This document shows, one piece after another, positions 25,827-34,117 of a stretch of 44,298 nt of DNA. The notes below the pieces were generated by a model. The model searched no databases, was not told where the DNA came from, and saw only the letters and a list, made by a program, of their open reading frames with translations. Positions within the stretch are counted from its first letter, which is position 1, and every line of letters begins with the position of its first letter. A program made the position numbers and the translations under genes. Source of the DNA: a bacterium (GTDB lineage Bacteria > Bacteroidota > Rhodothermia > Balneolales > M1805); the NCBI GenBank assembly GCA_006226965.1, contig SBGQ01000147.1, positions 1-44,298 on the forward strand. The letters run 5' to 3'.

Positions 25827-26182
25827 TTCAAATTCTTAAAATTGCTGCCGTTGTTATCTCCATTACTTTTTTGCACCTTGCATTCGAGTGGTTGGTACCC
25901 TTGGTCGCCGCATTTTTGTTCGTTGGTTTAATACTTGATGAATACATTGTTTTAACTGTTACAATTACAGGAACACTTGTAAATGGTATCCCAACCTTGA
26001 TTTCTTACTTCATGTATGCTAATTCGGCGACAAAAATCACAGAAGATTTATCCATTATCTTAGGCAACATAGACGCAACTATCGTTTTACTTATTTCACT
26101 CCTGATTCCAACTATTATGTATGCTATCGCAGGAGTTTTTGCATGGCAGATTTCTGAAATCAGACGCAAACTAACGGCTTGA
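25823..26182 (+). CDS. Small multi-spanning membrane protein, unknown function
   Basis: 119 residues with about three to four hydrophobic helices (IAAVVISITFLHLAFEWLV, LVAAFLFVGLILDEYIVLTV, IVLLISLLIPTIMYAIAGVF) and a short basic C-terminal end. I recognise no family. The start overlaps the stop of the acylase-family gene in an ATGA arrangement, so translation is probably coupled and the product may serve with it. The next gene, prfB, starts 45 bases later. Confidence 0.65.
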   Translation: MIQILKIAAVVISITFLHLAFEWLVPLVAAFLFVGLILDEYIVLTVTITGTLVNGIPTLISYFMYANSATKITEDLSIILGNIDATIVLLISLLIPTIMYAIAGVFAWQISEIRRKLTA

Positions 26183-26227
26183 GTTTTTTGTATATTCCCG
26201 CCCTGAATTTAAAGCACAAATCACTAA

Positions 26228-27341
26228 ATGGCAGATATTAAAGTTTATACGGCTGATCACATTACAGAACTTTTTAAGCGTTTGGATGCGCTTAGGAGGT
26301 ATCTTTGACTACGATGCACGTAAAATTAAAATCATCGAATTAGAAGAGTTAACGCATACTCCTGATTTCTGGGATAACCCCAAAAGAGCTCAGTCTTTAA
26401 TGAAAGAATTAGACGGGCATAAAAGTTGGATTCAAGGCTGGGATGGATTAAATGAGCACAGAAACAGTATAGAATTATACCGAGAGTTTGCTCGAGAAGG
26501 CGAAAATGTTGAGCAAGAAATTCAAAACCACGCTCGATTACTTAATGCTGAGTTAGAAGATTTAGAGCTTAAAAATATGCTTCGTGATGATGACGACAAA
26601 CGCGATGCTATTTTGACAATAAACTCAGGTGCCGGCGGAACGGAAAGCCAGGATTGGGCACAGATGATTTTCAGAATGTATTCACGCTGGGCCAACAAAA
26701 TGGGATTTCAGGTTTCAACAGTTGAATATCAGGACGGTGATGTTGCCGGAATTAAAAGTGCGACAATTGAAGTAAAAGGCGAATACGCGTTTGGTTATTT
26801 AAAAGCTGAATCCGGCGTACATCGTTTGGTTAGAGTTTCTCCTTTTGATAGTAATGCTCGCCGTCATACCTCATTTTGTTCAGTTTTCATTTATCCTTTG
26901 ATTGATGATGAAATCGAAATTAACCTAAATCCTGACGACATCGAATTACAACGATTTCACGCAGGTGGAAAAGGCGGACAGAATGTAAACAAAGTAGAAA
27001 CAGGTGTACGTTTAATCTGGACCGGAAAACTATCTGACGGAAGTTCTGAAAAAGTTATGGTTGAGTGTCAGCAAGAGCGTTCGCAACTTCAAAACCGTGA
27101 AAAGGCCTTAGCTTTGTTGAAATCACGTGTTTACGAAATAGAAAAACGTATTCAGGAAGCTGCAAAAGACAAAATTGAAAGCACGAAAAAAGCTAATGAG
27201 TGGGGTTCACAAATCCGTTCTTATGTATTTGATGATCGCCGAGTAAAAGACGTTCGTACCGGATATGAGACTTCCAATGTGGATGCGGTTATGGATGGTG
27301 AAATTGATGAATTTATTAAAGCTTATTTGATGATGCAGTAA
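26228..27341 (+). CDS. prfB: Peptide chain release factor 2, with programmed +1 frameshift
   Basis: RF2 reads UGA and UAA stop codons and triggers peptide release. Translation starts at ATG 26228 (MADIKVYTADHITELFKRLD...), runs 26 codons to CTT (26303-26305), meets an in-frame TGA (26306-26308), and resumes in the +1 frame at GAC 26307. An AGGAGG internal Shine-Dalgarno (26295-26300), three bases before CTT TGA C, is the classical stimulator. The complete product is 370 residues. The codon-recognition tripeptide SPF is in RVSPFDSNARRH and the catalytic GGQ is residues 249-251 in HAGGKGGQNVNKVETGV. The frameshift autoregulates RF2 level: low RF2 slows termination at TGA and raises shifting. 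Confidence 0.96.
26295..26309 (+). promoter_or_regulatory. prfB programmed frameshift signal
   Basis: AGGAGGTATCTTTGAC: internal SD-like AGGAGG, slippery CTT in the ribosomal P site, in-frame TGA stop and following C. Spacing of SD to CTT matches the known bacterial RF2 element. Confidence 0.95.
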
Positions 27342-27342
27342 A

Positions 27343-28929
27343 ATGAAGCATTCTTTCGATTTTCTGGTTTTAGGAAGTGGCGCAGCCGGACTTTCATACG
27401 CCTTACAAGTTTCTGAATTTGGCAGTGTTGCCATCATCACAAAAAAACAAAAAGCAGAATCGAATACGAACTATGCGCAAGGCGGAATAGCGGCGGTAGT
27501 AGATCAATATGATTCGTTTGAAAAGCATATTGAAGATACCTTGGATGCCGGAGCCGGTTTGTGCAAATTAGATTCCGTAGAGCTCATCGTTAAAGAAGGC
27601 CCGGTTGCAGTAGGTAAATTGCTAGAATTTGGCGCCAGATTTACAAAAGACGATGGAGAACTTCATTTAGGTAAAGAAGGCGGACACTCGCACAATCGCA
27701 TCGTTCATGCTGCAGATATGACGGGTAAAGAAATCGAGCGGGTGTTGCTAAAAGAGATTGCAAAGCGCCCCAATATTCATATTTATGAGCATCATTATGC
27801 ACTAGAGTTAATTACTCAGCACCATTTAGGAAAACGTGTAACCCGTTACGATAACGATACACAATGCTTTGGTGCGTATGTGCTTAACACAAAATCCAAT
27901 CAAGTTGAAACGTTTTTAGCTAAAGTAACTTTATTGGCAACTGGCGGCGCAGGGCAAGTGTATCGACATACAACCAACCCTGAAATTGCTACAGGTGACG
28001 GAATAGCGATGGCGTATCGTGCAAAAGCACGTGTAGCTAATATGGAGTTTGTTCAATTTCACCCCACAAGTCTTTTTTTACCGGAAGCAAATTCATTTTT
28101 AATTAGTGAAGCTGTTCGAGGTCATGGTGGAATTCTGAGAAACCACAAAGGTGAAGCGTTCATGGCTAAATATGATGAACGTAAAGACTTGGCGCCTCGT
28201 GATATTGTAGCACGGGCTATTGACGATCAAATCAAGAAATCAGGTGAAGATTTTGTCTATTTAGATGTAACTCATCTTCCCGAACATGATGTAATTGAAC
28301 ATTTCCCGAATATCTATAAAACCTGTCTTAAATACGGTTTAGACATCACCAAAAACATGATTCCTGTTGTACCGGCAGCGCATTATTTATGTGGTGGTGT
28401 TGTTACCGATTTGGATGGAAGAACAAGTATAAGCGCCTTATTTGCTTGTGGTGAAGTGGCTTGTACGGGAGTTCATGGTGCAAACAGGCTGGCATCAAAC
28501 AGTTTACTCGAAGCCATTGTTTTTGCAAACAAAGCAGCGGCATCAGCTGCAAAAATGGTACAATCTATTTCACTGAATACAGAAATTCCGGATTGGGATG
28601 ATTCAGGTACAACGGATACAAAAGAGTGGATTGAAGTTTCTCACAACAAAAAAGAACTTCAACAAATTATGTCTGATTATGTCGGTATTGTGCGCAGTAA
28701 TTTGCGTTTAGAGCGCGCATTTAGAAGAACATTCCTTTTGTATGAAGAAGTGGAATCCTATTATCAAAGAAATAAGGTCAGTGTTCCTTTATGTCAGCTG
28801 CGAAATATGATTTCTGTAGCTTACATGATTATTCGTTCCGCTCAGATGAGAAAAGAAAGTCGTGGCTTGCATTACAATGTAGATTATCCCAAATTGAATA
28901 GTGCGGAATTACACGATACGATTATTTAG
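27343..28929 (+). CDS. nadB: L-aspartate oxidase
   Basis: FAD enzyme that oxidises L-aspartate to iminoaspartate, first step of de novo NAD synthesis. The 528 residues match NadB. Motifs are FLVLGSGAAGLSYALQ (dinucleotide-binding), SNTNYAQGGIAAV, VQFHPTSLF, RDIVARAIDDQI, PAAHYLCGGVVTDLDGRTS and GANRLASNSLLEA. Fumarate reductase/succinate dehydrogenase flavoproteins are the main relatives, but length, C-terminal domain and the missing SDH partners favour NadB. It starts one base after the prfB stop (TAA-A-ATG). nadA and nadC are not in the window. Confidence 0.94.
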   Translation: MKHSFDFLVLGSGAAGLSYALQVSEFGSVAIITKKQKAESNTNYAQGGIAAVVDQYDSFEKHIEDTLDAGAGLCKLDSVELIVKEGPVAVGKLLEFGARFTKDDGELHLGKEGGHSHNRIVHAADMTGKEIERVLLKEIAKRPNIHIYEHHYALELITQHHLGKRVTRYDNDTQCFGAYVLNTKSNQVETFLAKVTLLATGGAGQVYRHTTNPEIATGDGIAMAYRAKARVANMEFVQFHPTSLFLPEANSFLISEAVRGHGGILRNHKGEAFMAKYDERKDLAPRDIVARAIDDQIKKSGEDFVYLDVTHLPEHDVIEHFPNIYKTCLKYGLDITKNMIPVVPAAHYLCGGVVTDLDGRTSISALFACGEVACTGVHGANRLASNSLLEAIVFANKAAASAAKMVQSISLNTEIPDWDDSGTTDTKEWIEVSHNKKELQQIMSDYVGIVRSNLRLERAFRRTFLLYEEVESYYQRNKVSVPLCQLRNMISVAYMIIRSAQMRKESRGLHYNVDYPKLNSAELHDTII

Positions 28930-31900
28930 CTTTTTTTGGATTCTGTTGATTCCAATTCTAGGATTAGCACAAGAAAACAGACGTGCTTACATCCCGGAAA
29001 AAATCTTGCTTAGCAACAAACCAACTCAAGAAGAGGCTAATCGGTTTGTTGCTTTTTTGTTTAGTGATGATAGCTTGTTTACTCTTCGAAAATCAGTATC
29101 AACAAATCCTGTAATCGCAGAAGAAATCACAAAAACAATTCGAATTGATGAATCCATATCAACCGGATTCTACGATTCTACTTGGTATGCAACGCTTATG
29201 AATTTGCCTGAAGCGCATCAAATAGCTCCCCAAGACTCAAGCATCGTTCTTGCTATTATTGATACAGGAATTTTCTTCGAGCATTCAAATTTAACGGGTG
29301 CTCAATGGATTAATGGAGATGAACTCATAAACGGGATTGATGATGACCAAGACGGTTTTGTCGACAATGTGTATGGCTATGATTTTGTGTACGATAGAGG
29401 CTTAACAACGCTTTCCGGTGATTGGAACGGGCATGGTACGGCAATGGCATCAATTGCAGGAGCGAGAAAAACGGATTTAAATTCACTTGTAGGCATAGCT
29501 CCGAATGTGAGCATAATGGCTGTTCGTAGTTTTGATCCTTTCGGATACTCGACGAGCTTAGAAATTGCGCGTTCTATTGTCTATGCCACGATTATGGGCG
29601 CGGATGTAATCAATATGAGTTTTGGTGATTCTTTTAAAAGCAGTTTGATTGAATCTGCTATTCGATTCGCCTATTCAAAAGATGTTATTTTGGTTTCAAG
29701 TGCCGGTAACGTAGGAGGCAGTAAACCGCGTTATCCTGCCGCTTTTCCTGAAGTATTAGCCATTAGTTGGATTTCAGAGAAATTTCAAATTGCACCGACA
29801 GGTAATTATGGAACACATGTAGCTTTTGGCGCTCCTGGTTCATCAATTCCTCATGCAGCATGGAAATGGAACGGTTACACAAATGAAATTGCTGCCAGTT
29901 CGGGTTCGTCTGCTTCTTCTGCAATTGTAAGCGGAGTTGTTTCTTGGTATAAAATGATGAACCCAGATTTAACGAATGCAGAATTGATTCACAGAATTCA
30001 ACGTGATGCATTGGATATTGAATCGGAAGGGTACGATTGGTTTTCAGGAGCGGGTTTACCGCGACTTATTACATCAAATAAAGATGTTAATAAGAATTAT
30101 TCGATTCAGTTGAGCATTAAAATCATAAAATCGGATTCTTTGGAAGTAGATTTGGAAATACTAGGGAGCGGTATTAAATCGTGGCAGCTTGAAATTGTAA
30201 ATGGCACAAATCCTGAAAACTCAGCAGAAACCTTACTTCCAGAACAATCTGAATTAATGGCAGGAACTATAACAGTTCCGTTTAATTCATCAGGTTATTA
30301 TGATTCAGGTTTTACCATTTCCGTTTGGGCAGATTTATGGAATGGAGAACGTGTTCGAAAAAGTGTGTATAAACAAGCAGGTTTTTCAACGACTCCGCCT
30401 GTGTTTCAGGGTTTGTATTATTCAATCGATAATTTCGGTTTGAATGCTGTAACTGTTTGGGAAAGTGGAGATTATGGTACTCTTTGTCAAAAAATACTAG
30501 ATAAAAATAATCAGGTTTTAGATGAAGTTAGTTCCAATCGTGATGGATATGTTCATCTGTTAGCAATTAAACCTGAAACGCTGAATAATGCTCAATCTGT
30601 TCAGGTTATTCAGAATGAATGGGGAGAAGAAACCATTGCAACTTTCCCAATCGAACGAAAACAGGTTCCTGTACAGATTCATCAGGAAACGATTTACGAA
30701 ACCCATTTGGATGATATTGACGCCAATCAAATGTGGAGTCTAGCTGTAAATGATTCGTTGCGATGGTATGTTCTACTGCAGAGAATATATGATTCAACTT
30801 ATGAGACGATTATCAGTTTACAACCAGATACACTTTCTAAGAATCGAATTGCTCGATTAAATGGTCGTTTTATACCTCAAGTGATTTATCTTGATAAGCT
30901 GTCGCAGGAACCGCATTATTTAGGTGCTTATGGCGGAGGAAATGCTTTTGTATTTGATATTCAAAACGATTTTGAACTCATAGATGTCTCAGTCTTAGGC
31001 GATTTTACTTATTTAGGAACGATAACAGATACTGACAATGACGGAAATATTGAGATTTGGGCACATAATCGAGAAAAATGGGCTGTTTTTGAGTTTGTAA
31101 ATGGAATTATTCAAAAACAAGCAGAATTTGAAAATACTACTGAAGCGAACATAAGTTTGTTTAATAACGAATTTCAAGTGCCGAAACTAACGGTTATTGA
31201 TGGGTTAAATGGCAACAAAAACGTAGTGTTTGCAGATTATGACGGAGATTTATTTTTAATAAAAACCATGGGTGATAATCAGTGGGAAATGCAAACATAT
31301 GTAGGTTCGTTTTATGGAGCCTCCAATCTGATAACTTCTGTCAAAACTGATTCAGATGAATATGTGTTAAGCATACGGCATAGTTTCCCTGGTTTAGACG
31401 AAAAGCAAACTCAACAACCTGAGTTCGCCATTTTGGAATGGTGGAAAGCTGATGCAGATACTTTAATCAAGTTTGCGGATGTCCTTTTTACGGATGTTGA
31501 TTTGGCTGATATCAAACTGTTAAATGGATTAAAAAACAGCTTTTATGTCGGCTTAGGAAGTTCCGTTTATCAATTTTTTGAGGAAAACTCGAAGTGGAAT
31601 TCACAACTTCTCATAAGCGAACGAGTGTTGATTTCGCCTTTTGAATTCGAAAAGGGTTTAGGATTTTATTCTGTGAAAGATCAAACTTGGAAACGTGTTC
31701 AAAAAGAACAAGATATTACCGAGAAATCTGGATTTAAATCAGAACCTGTGCGATTTTATTCTTCTGAAAAGCAGCAAGAAGGAATTGTAACGCATACTTG
31801 GGGAATCGATTCTATTCAGGTGATTTATCTTGGTGAAGTCGTAAAAAATGCCACTATTTACCAGCCCGTTTCAAAAATTAATCTTCCTTTTTTAGATAGT

Positions 31901-32821
31901 GATACCGTTGCGTATCAACTAAGGTATTGGTCGAACGGAGAATCGGTACAATTGGCAGAAAAGAAATTGGCTAGAAATCTCGTAAAACCTTTGATTTTCA
32001 ATCAAATAGCAGAAAATACATATTGGGTTGAAAGTTCAGTTCCAATATTGGAATCATCCATTAAAACAGAGAATGTTGAAGGAGTTTCAATTCGCTCAGT
32101 TGTTAAAAATGATGCGTTTTCATTTGTGTTGAGAACGAGCGAAAGCATAGTTAATCTGCAAGGATTAGAACATTCCGTTTCGTCGGTTTTATCGCATGAT
32201 TTGGTTCCGTTTGAATACCATCAGTTTAATGATGATGCTTCCAAATCAGGCACACTTGCCTATCTAAAAAGTGCCGACATTCGTAATAAAAGTACTTTGG
32301 AAGTTTTGGTATTTAGTTCGACAGACATTTCACAAAATCTGACATTTTCGTTGAATCCGGTCGGCACAGTCAATTCTGTTCAGTTAATCTCACATTCTGA
32401 TGCAGAATATACCTTTGAAATTAGAGTGGAAGACCTGAATTTAATCAACTGGAATAATGAACTGATAGTTAAAGTAGAATCCGGTAGAGAGCTATTTTCC
32501 CTCGCAGGAAGTTCTATTTCGCTAGTATCACAACCTGAAGATTCCGATTCTATTGAAGATGCCTTGGTATTTCCAAGTCCTTGGGTGATGGAAAATTCAG
32601 AATACATTCATTTTTCAAAAATTCCTTATCAAGCCAAAATTATCATTCTCAACACCAATGGGAGTCCGGTTATTGAACTGGAACAAGTAGCGTTTACCGG
32701 TGGAATTGATTGGAACGGAAAAGATACATTTGGTAAAAAAATTGGCTCTGGAGTTTACTTTTATCAGGTTATATTGCACGATAAACGAAGCGGATTAAAA
32801 AAAATAGCTGTTATAAAATGA
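28901..32821 (+). CDS. Secreted subtilisin-like serine protease with T9SS-type sorting domain
   Basis: Large S8-family peptidase, 1306 residues. The GTG start lies inside nadB (29-base overlap) and opens into a signal peptide (IRLFSFFWILLIPILGLAQ). The catalytic triad is Asp121 in AIIDTGIF, His178 in WNGHGTAMAS and Ser337 in SSGSSASSAIVSG, with a Ca-loop-like region NGIDDDQDGFVDN between. Residues ~390-1220 are repeated beta-rich segments of unknown role. The last ~85 residues (VFPSPWVMEN..., IDWNGKDTFGKKIGSGVYFYQV, IAVIK) match the FlgD-like Ig/type A T9SS C-terminal sorting domain, predicting outer-membrane export and surface attachment or release. Stop overlaps coaE (ATGA). Confidence 0.88.
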   Translation: MRNYTIRLFSFFWILLIPILGLAQENRRAYIPEKILLSNKPTQEEANRFVAFLFSDDSLFTLRKSVSTNPVIAEEITKTIRIDESISTGFYDSTWYATLMNLPEAHQIAPQDSSIVLAIIDTGIFFEHSNLTGAQWINGDELINGIDDDQDGFVDNVYGYDFVYDRGLTTLSGDWNGHGTAMASIAGARKTDLNSLVGIAPNVSIMAVRSFDPFGYSTSLEIARSIVYATIMGADVINMSFGDSFKSSLIESAIRFAYSKDVILVSSAGNVGGSKPRYPAAFPEVLAISWISEKFQIAPTGNYGTHVAFGAPGSSIPHAAWKWNGYTNEIAASSGSSASSAIVSGVVSWYKMMNPDLTNAELIHRIQRDALDIESEGYDWFSGAGLPRLITSNKDVNKNYSIQLSIKIIKSDSLEVDLEILGSGIKSWQLEIVNGTNPENSAETLLPEQSELMAGTITVPFNSSGYYDSGFTISVWADLWNGERVRKSVYKQAGFSTTPPVFQGLYYSIDNFGLNAVTVWESGDYGTLCQKILDKNNQVLDEVSSNRDGYVHLLAIKPETLNNAQSVQVIQNEWGEETIATFPIERKQVPVQIHQETIYETHLDDIDANQMWSLAVNDSLRWYVLLQRIYDSTYETIISLQPDTLSKNRIARLNGRFIPQVIYLDKLSQEPHYLGAYGGGNAFVFDIQNDFELIDVSVLGDFTYLGTITDTDNDGNIEIWAHNREKWAVFEFVNGIIQKQAEFENTTEANISLFNNEFQVPKLTVIDGLNGNKNVVFADYDGDLFLIKTMGDNQWEMQTYVGSFYGASNLITSVKTDSDEYVLSIRHSFPGLDEKQTQQPEFAILEWWKADADTLIKFADVLFTDVDLADIKLLNGLKNSFYVGLGSSVYQFFEENSKWNSQLLISERVLISPFEFEKGLGFYSVKDQTWKRVQKEQDITEKSGFKSEPVRFYSSEKQQEGIVTHTWGIDSIQVIYLGEVVKNATIYQPVSKINLPFLDSDTVAYQLRYWSNGESVQLAEKKLARNLVKPLIFNQIAENTYWVESSVPILESSIKTENVEGVSIRSVVKNDAFSFVLRTSESIVNLQGLEHSVSSVLSHDLVPFEYHQFNDDASKSGTLAYLKSADIRNKSTLEVLVFSSTDISQNLTFSLNPVGTVNSVQLISHSDAEYTFEIRVEDLNLINWNNELIVKVESGRELFSLAGSSISLVSQPEDSDSIEDALVFPSPWVMENSEYIHFSKIPYQAKIIILNTNGSPVIELEQVAFTGGIDWNGKDTFGKKIGSGVYFYQVILHDKRSGLKKIAVIK

Positions 32822-33417
32822 TTGTAGTCGGTTTAACAGGCGGAATTGGAAGTGGTAAATCTACCATTACTAAAATCTGGGAAGATTTAGGTGCAACGGT
32901 TATAAAAGCCGATGATTTAGCAAAACAACTCATGGTTTCCGATACAGTTTTGATACAATCCATAAAAGCTACGTTTGGCTCGGGTGCGTATCTTGAAAAT
33001 GGCGAACTAAATAAACCGTTTTTAGCAAAAGAAGCATTCGAAAATGGTAGAGTGGATGAATTAAATAAACTTGTTCATCCGGCAGTTTACAGATGGTTTC
33101 AGGAACAAAAACAACTTGAAGAACAGAAGGGAACTCGAGTGTTGGTTCGAGAAGCTGCATTGTTACTTGATAAAGGTCGCCCGAATGATTTCGATGTAAT
33201 TGTTGTTGTTTCGGCTGATGACGATGTAAGGGTTAAACGTGTTGTTAATCGGGATCGAATGGATGAAAAAGAAATTCAGGCAAGAATGTCTAAACAATTG
33301 AGTCAGAATAAAATGCGAGAATTAGCAGATATAGTTATTGAAAATAATGGTGATCTTACTAAGTTAGAATCAACTGCCAAACATGTATTTCAAGAACTTC
33401 TGAAATGGCCCCGATAA
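32818..33417 (+). CDS. coaE: Dephospho-CoA kinase
   Basis: Catalyses the last step of coenzyme A synthesis, phosphorylating the 3'-OH of dephospho-CoA with ATP. 199 residues, the normal length. The P-loop is GLTGGIGSGKST (5-16), followed by GATVIKADDLAKQLM, LVHPAVYRWFQ and the lid region RVVNRDRMDEKEIQARMSKQ, ending DIVIENNGDLTKLE. The ATG overlaps the protease stop by 4 bases, and the next gene starts 13 bases before this stop. This looks like a coupled housekeeping cluster into which the protease was placed. Confidence 0.96.
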   Translation: MIVVGLTGGIGSGKSTITKIWEDLGATVIKADDLAKQLMVSDTVLIQSIKATFGSGAYLENGELNKPFLAKEAFENGRVDELNKLVHPAVYRWFQEQKQLEEQKGTRVLVREAALLLDKGRPNDFDVIVVVSADDDVRVKRVVNRDRMDEKEIQARMSKQLSQNKMRELADIVIENNGDLTKLESTAKHVFQELLKWPR

Positions 33418-33983
33418 TTACATTACTCAATGGTTTTTCTGTTCGCGTTTTTAATCGAAATGATGTGATTTCGTTATACAATTCTATTCAAAAGAACAAA
33501 GAACATTTGTTTGAATGGAAAGCTTGGTATGAACATTTAGATACAAAAAGAAACGTTCAACTTTTCGTTGATGAAAATGAAAATCAGTGCGCCAGATTAT
33601 TAGAGGATAATGGATTTTTGGTAACACATCCCGGTTTTCAGTTTGGCATCTTTAATACTGAAAACGAAGTAGTTGGAATGATCGGCTTTCAGGCGTTTAA
33701 TTTGCGGAATAAGATAAGTTCGCTTGGTTATTGGCTGGATAGTGATGAACAGGGGAAAGGAATTATTACACAAGCTGCAAAACGGGTTATTGAATTCGGC
33801 TGGGATGTGATTGGAATTCATCGATTTGAAATACAAGCTTGGGTTGGCAATGAGAGAAGTGTAAAAGTGGCCGAGCGACTGGGATTTGTACACGAAACTA
33901 TTTTAAAAGAAGTGGAGTATCGCGACGGCAAATTTTTAGATCATCATTTGTTTCGATTAATTCCAAGTGATGTGAATAGATGA
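33405..33983 (+). CDS. GNAT-family N-acetyltransferase (RimL/YdaF-like)
   Basis: 192-residue acetyl-CoA N-acetyltransferase of the ribosomal-protein-serine type. Marks are LGYWLDSDEQGKGIITQAAKRVIEFGW (acetyl-CoA loop), HRFEIQAWVGNERSVKVAERLGF and ETILKEVEYRDGKFLDHHLF at the C-terminus. Similar YdaF/YnaD proteins acetylate protein N-termini or small molecules; substrate unknown. It overlaps coaE by 13 bases, the last gene of the prfB-nadB-protease-coaE run. Confidence 0.88.
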   Translation: MAPIITLLNGFSVRVFNRNDVISLYNSIQKNKEHLFEWKAWYEHLDTKRNVQLFVDENENQCARLLEDNGFLVTHPGFQFGIFNTENEVVGMIGFQAFNLRNKISSLGYWLDSDEQGKGIITQAAKRVIEFGWDVIGIHRFEIQAWVGNERSVKVAERLGFVHETILKEVEYRDGKFLDHHLFRLIPSDVNR

Positions 33984-34117
33984 TTTATGTGAAGAGAAAG
34001 CCTATTTCTAAGCTTCTTAAGAAAAAACTAACATAAAAGTGTTTGATAATCATTTTAGATTGATTACACTGATTTAGTACATTTTTCTGGACAAGAGAAT
34101 GATGTTTAGGATTGAAT

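Noticed and set aside
26286-26306. Direct start of RF2 at the in-frame ATG near 26286
   Set aside because: The frameshift element and the upstream MADIKVYTADHITELFKRLD coding sequence explain the gene better.
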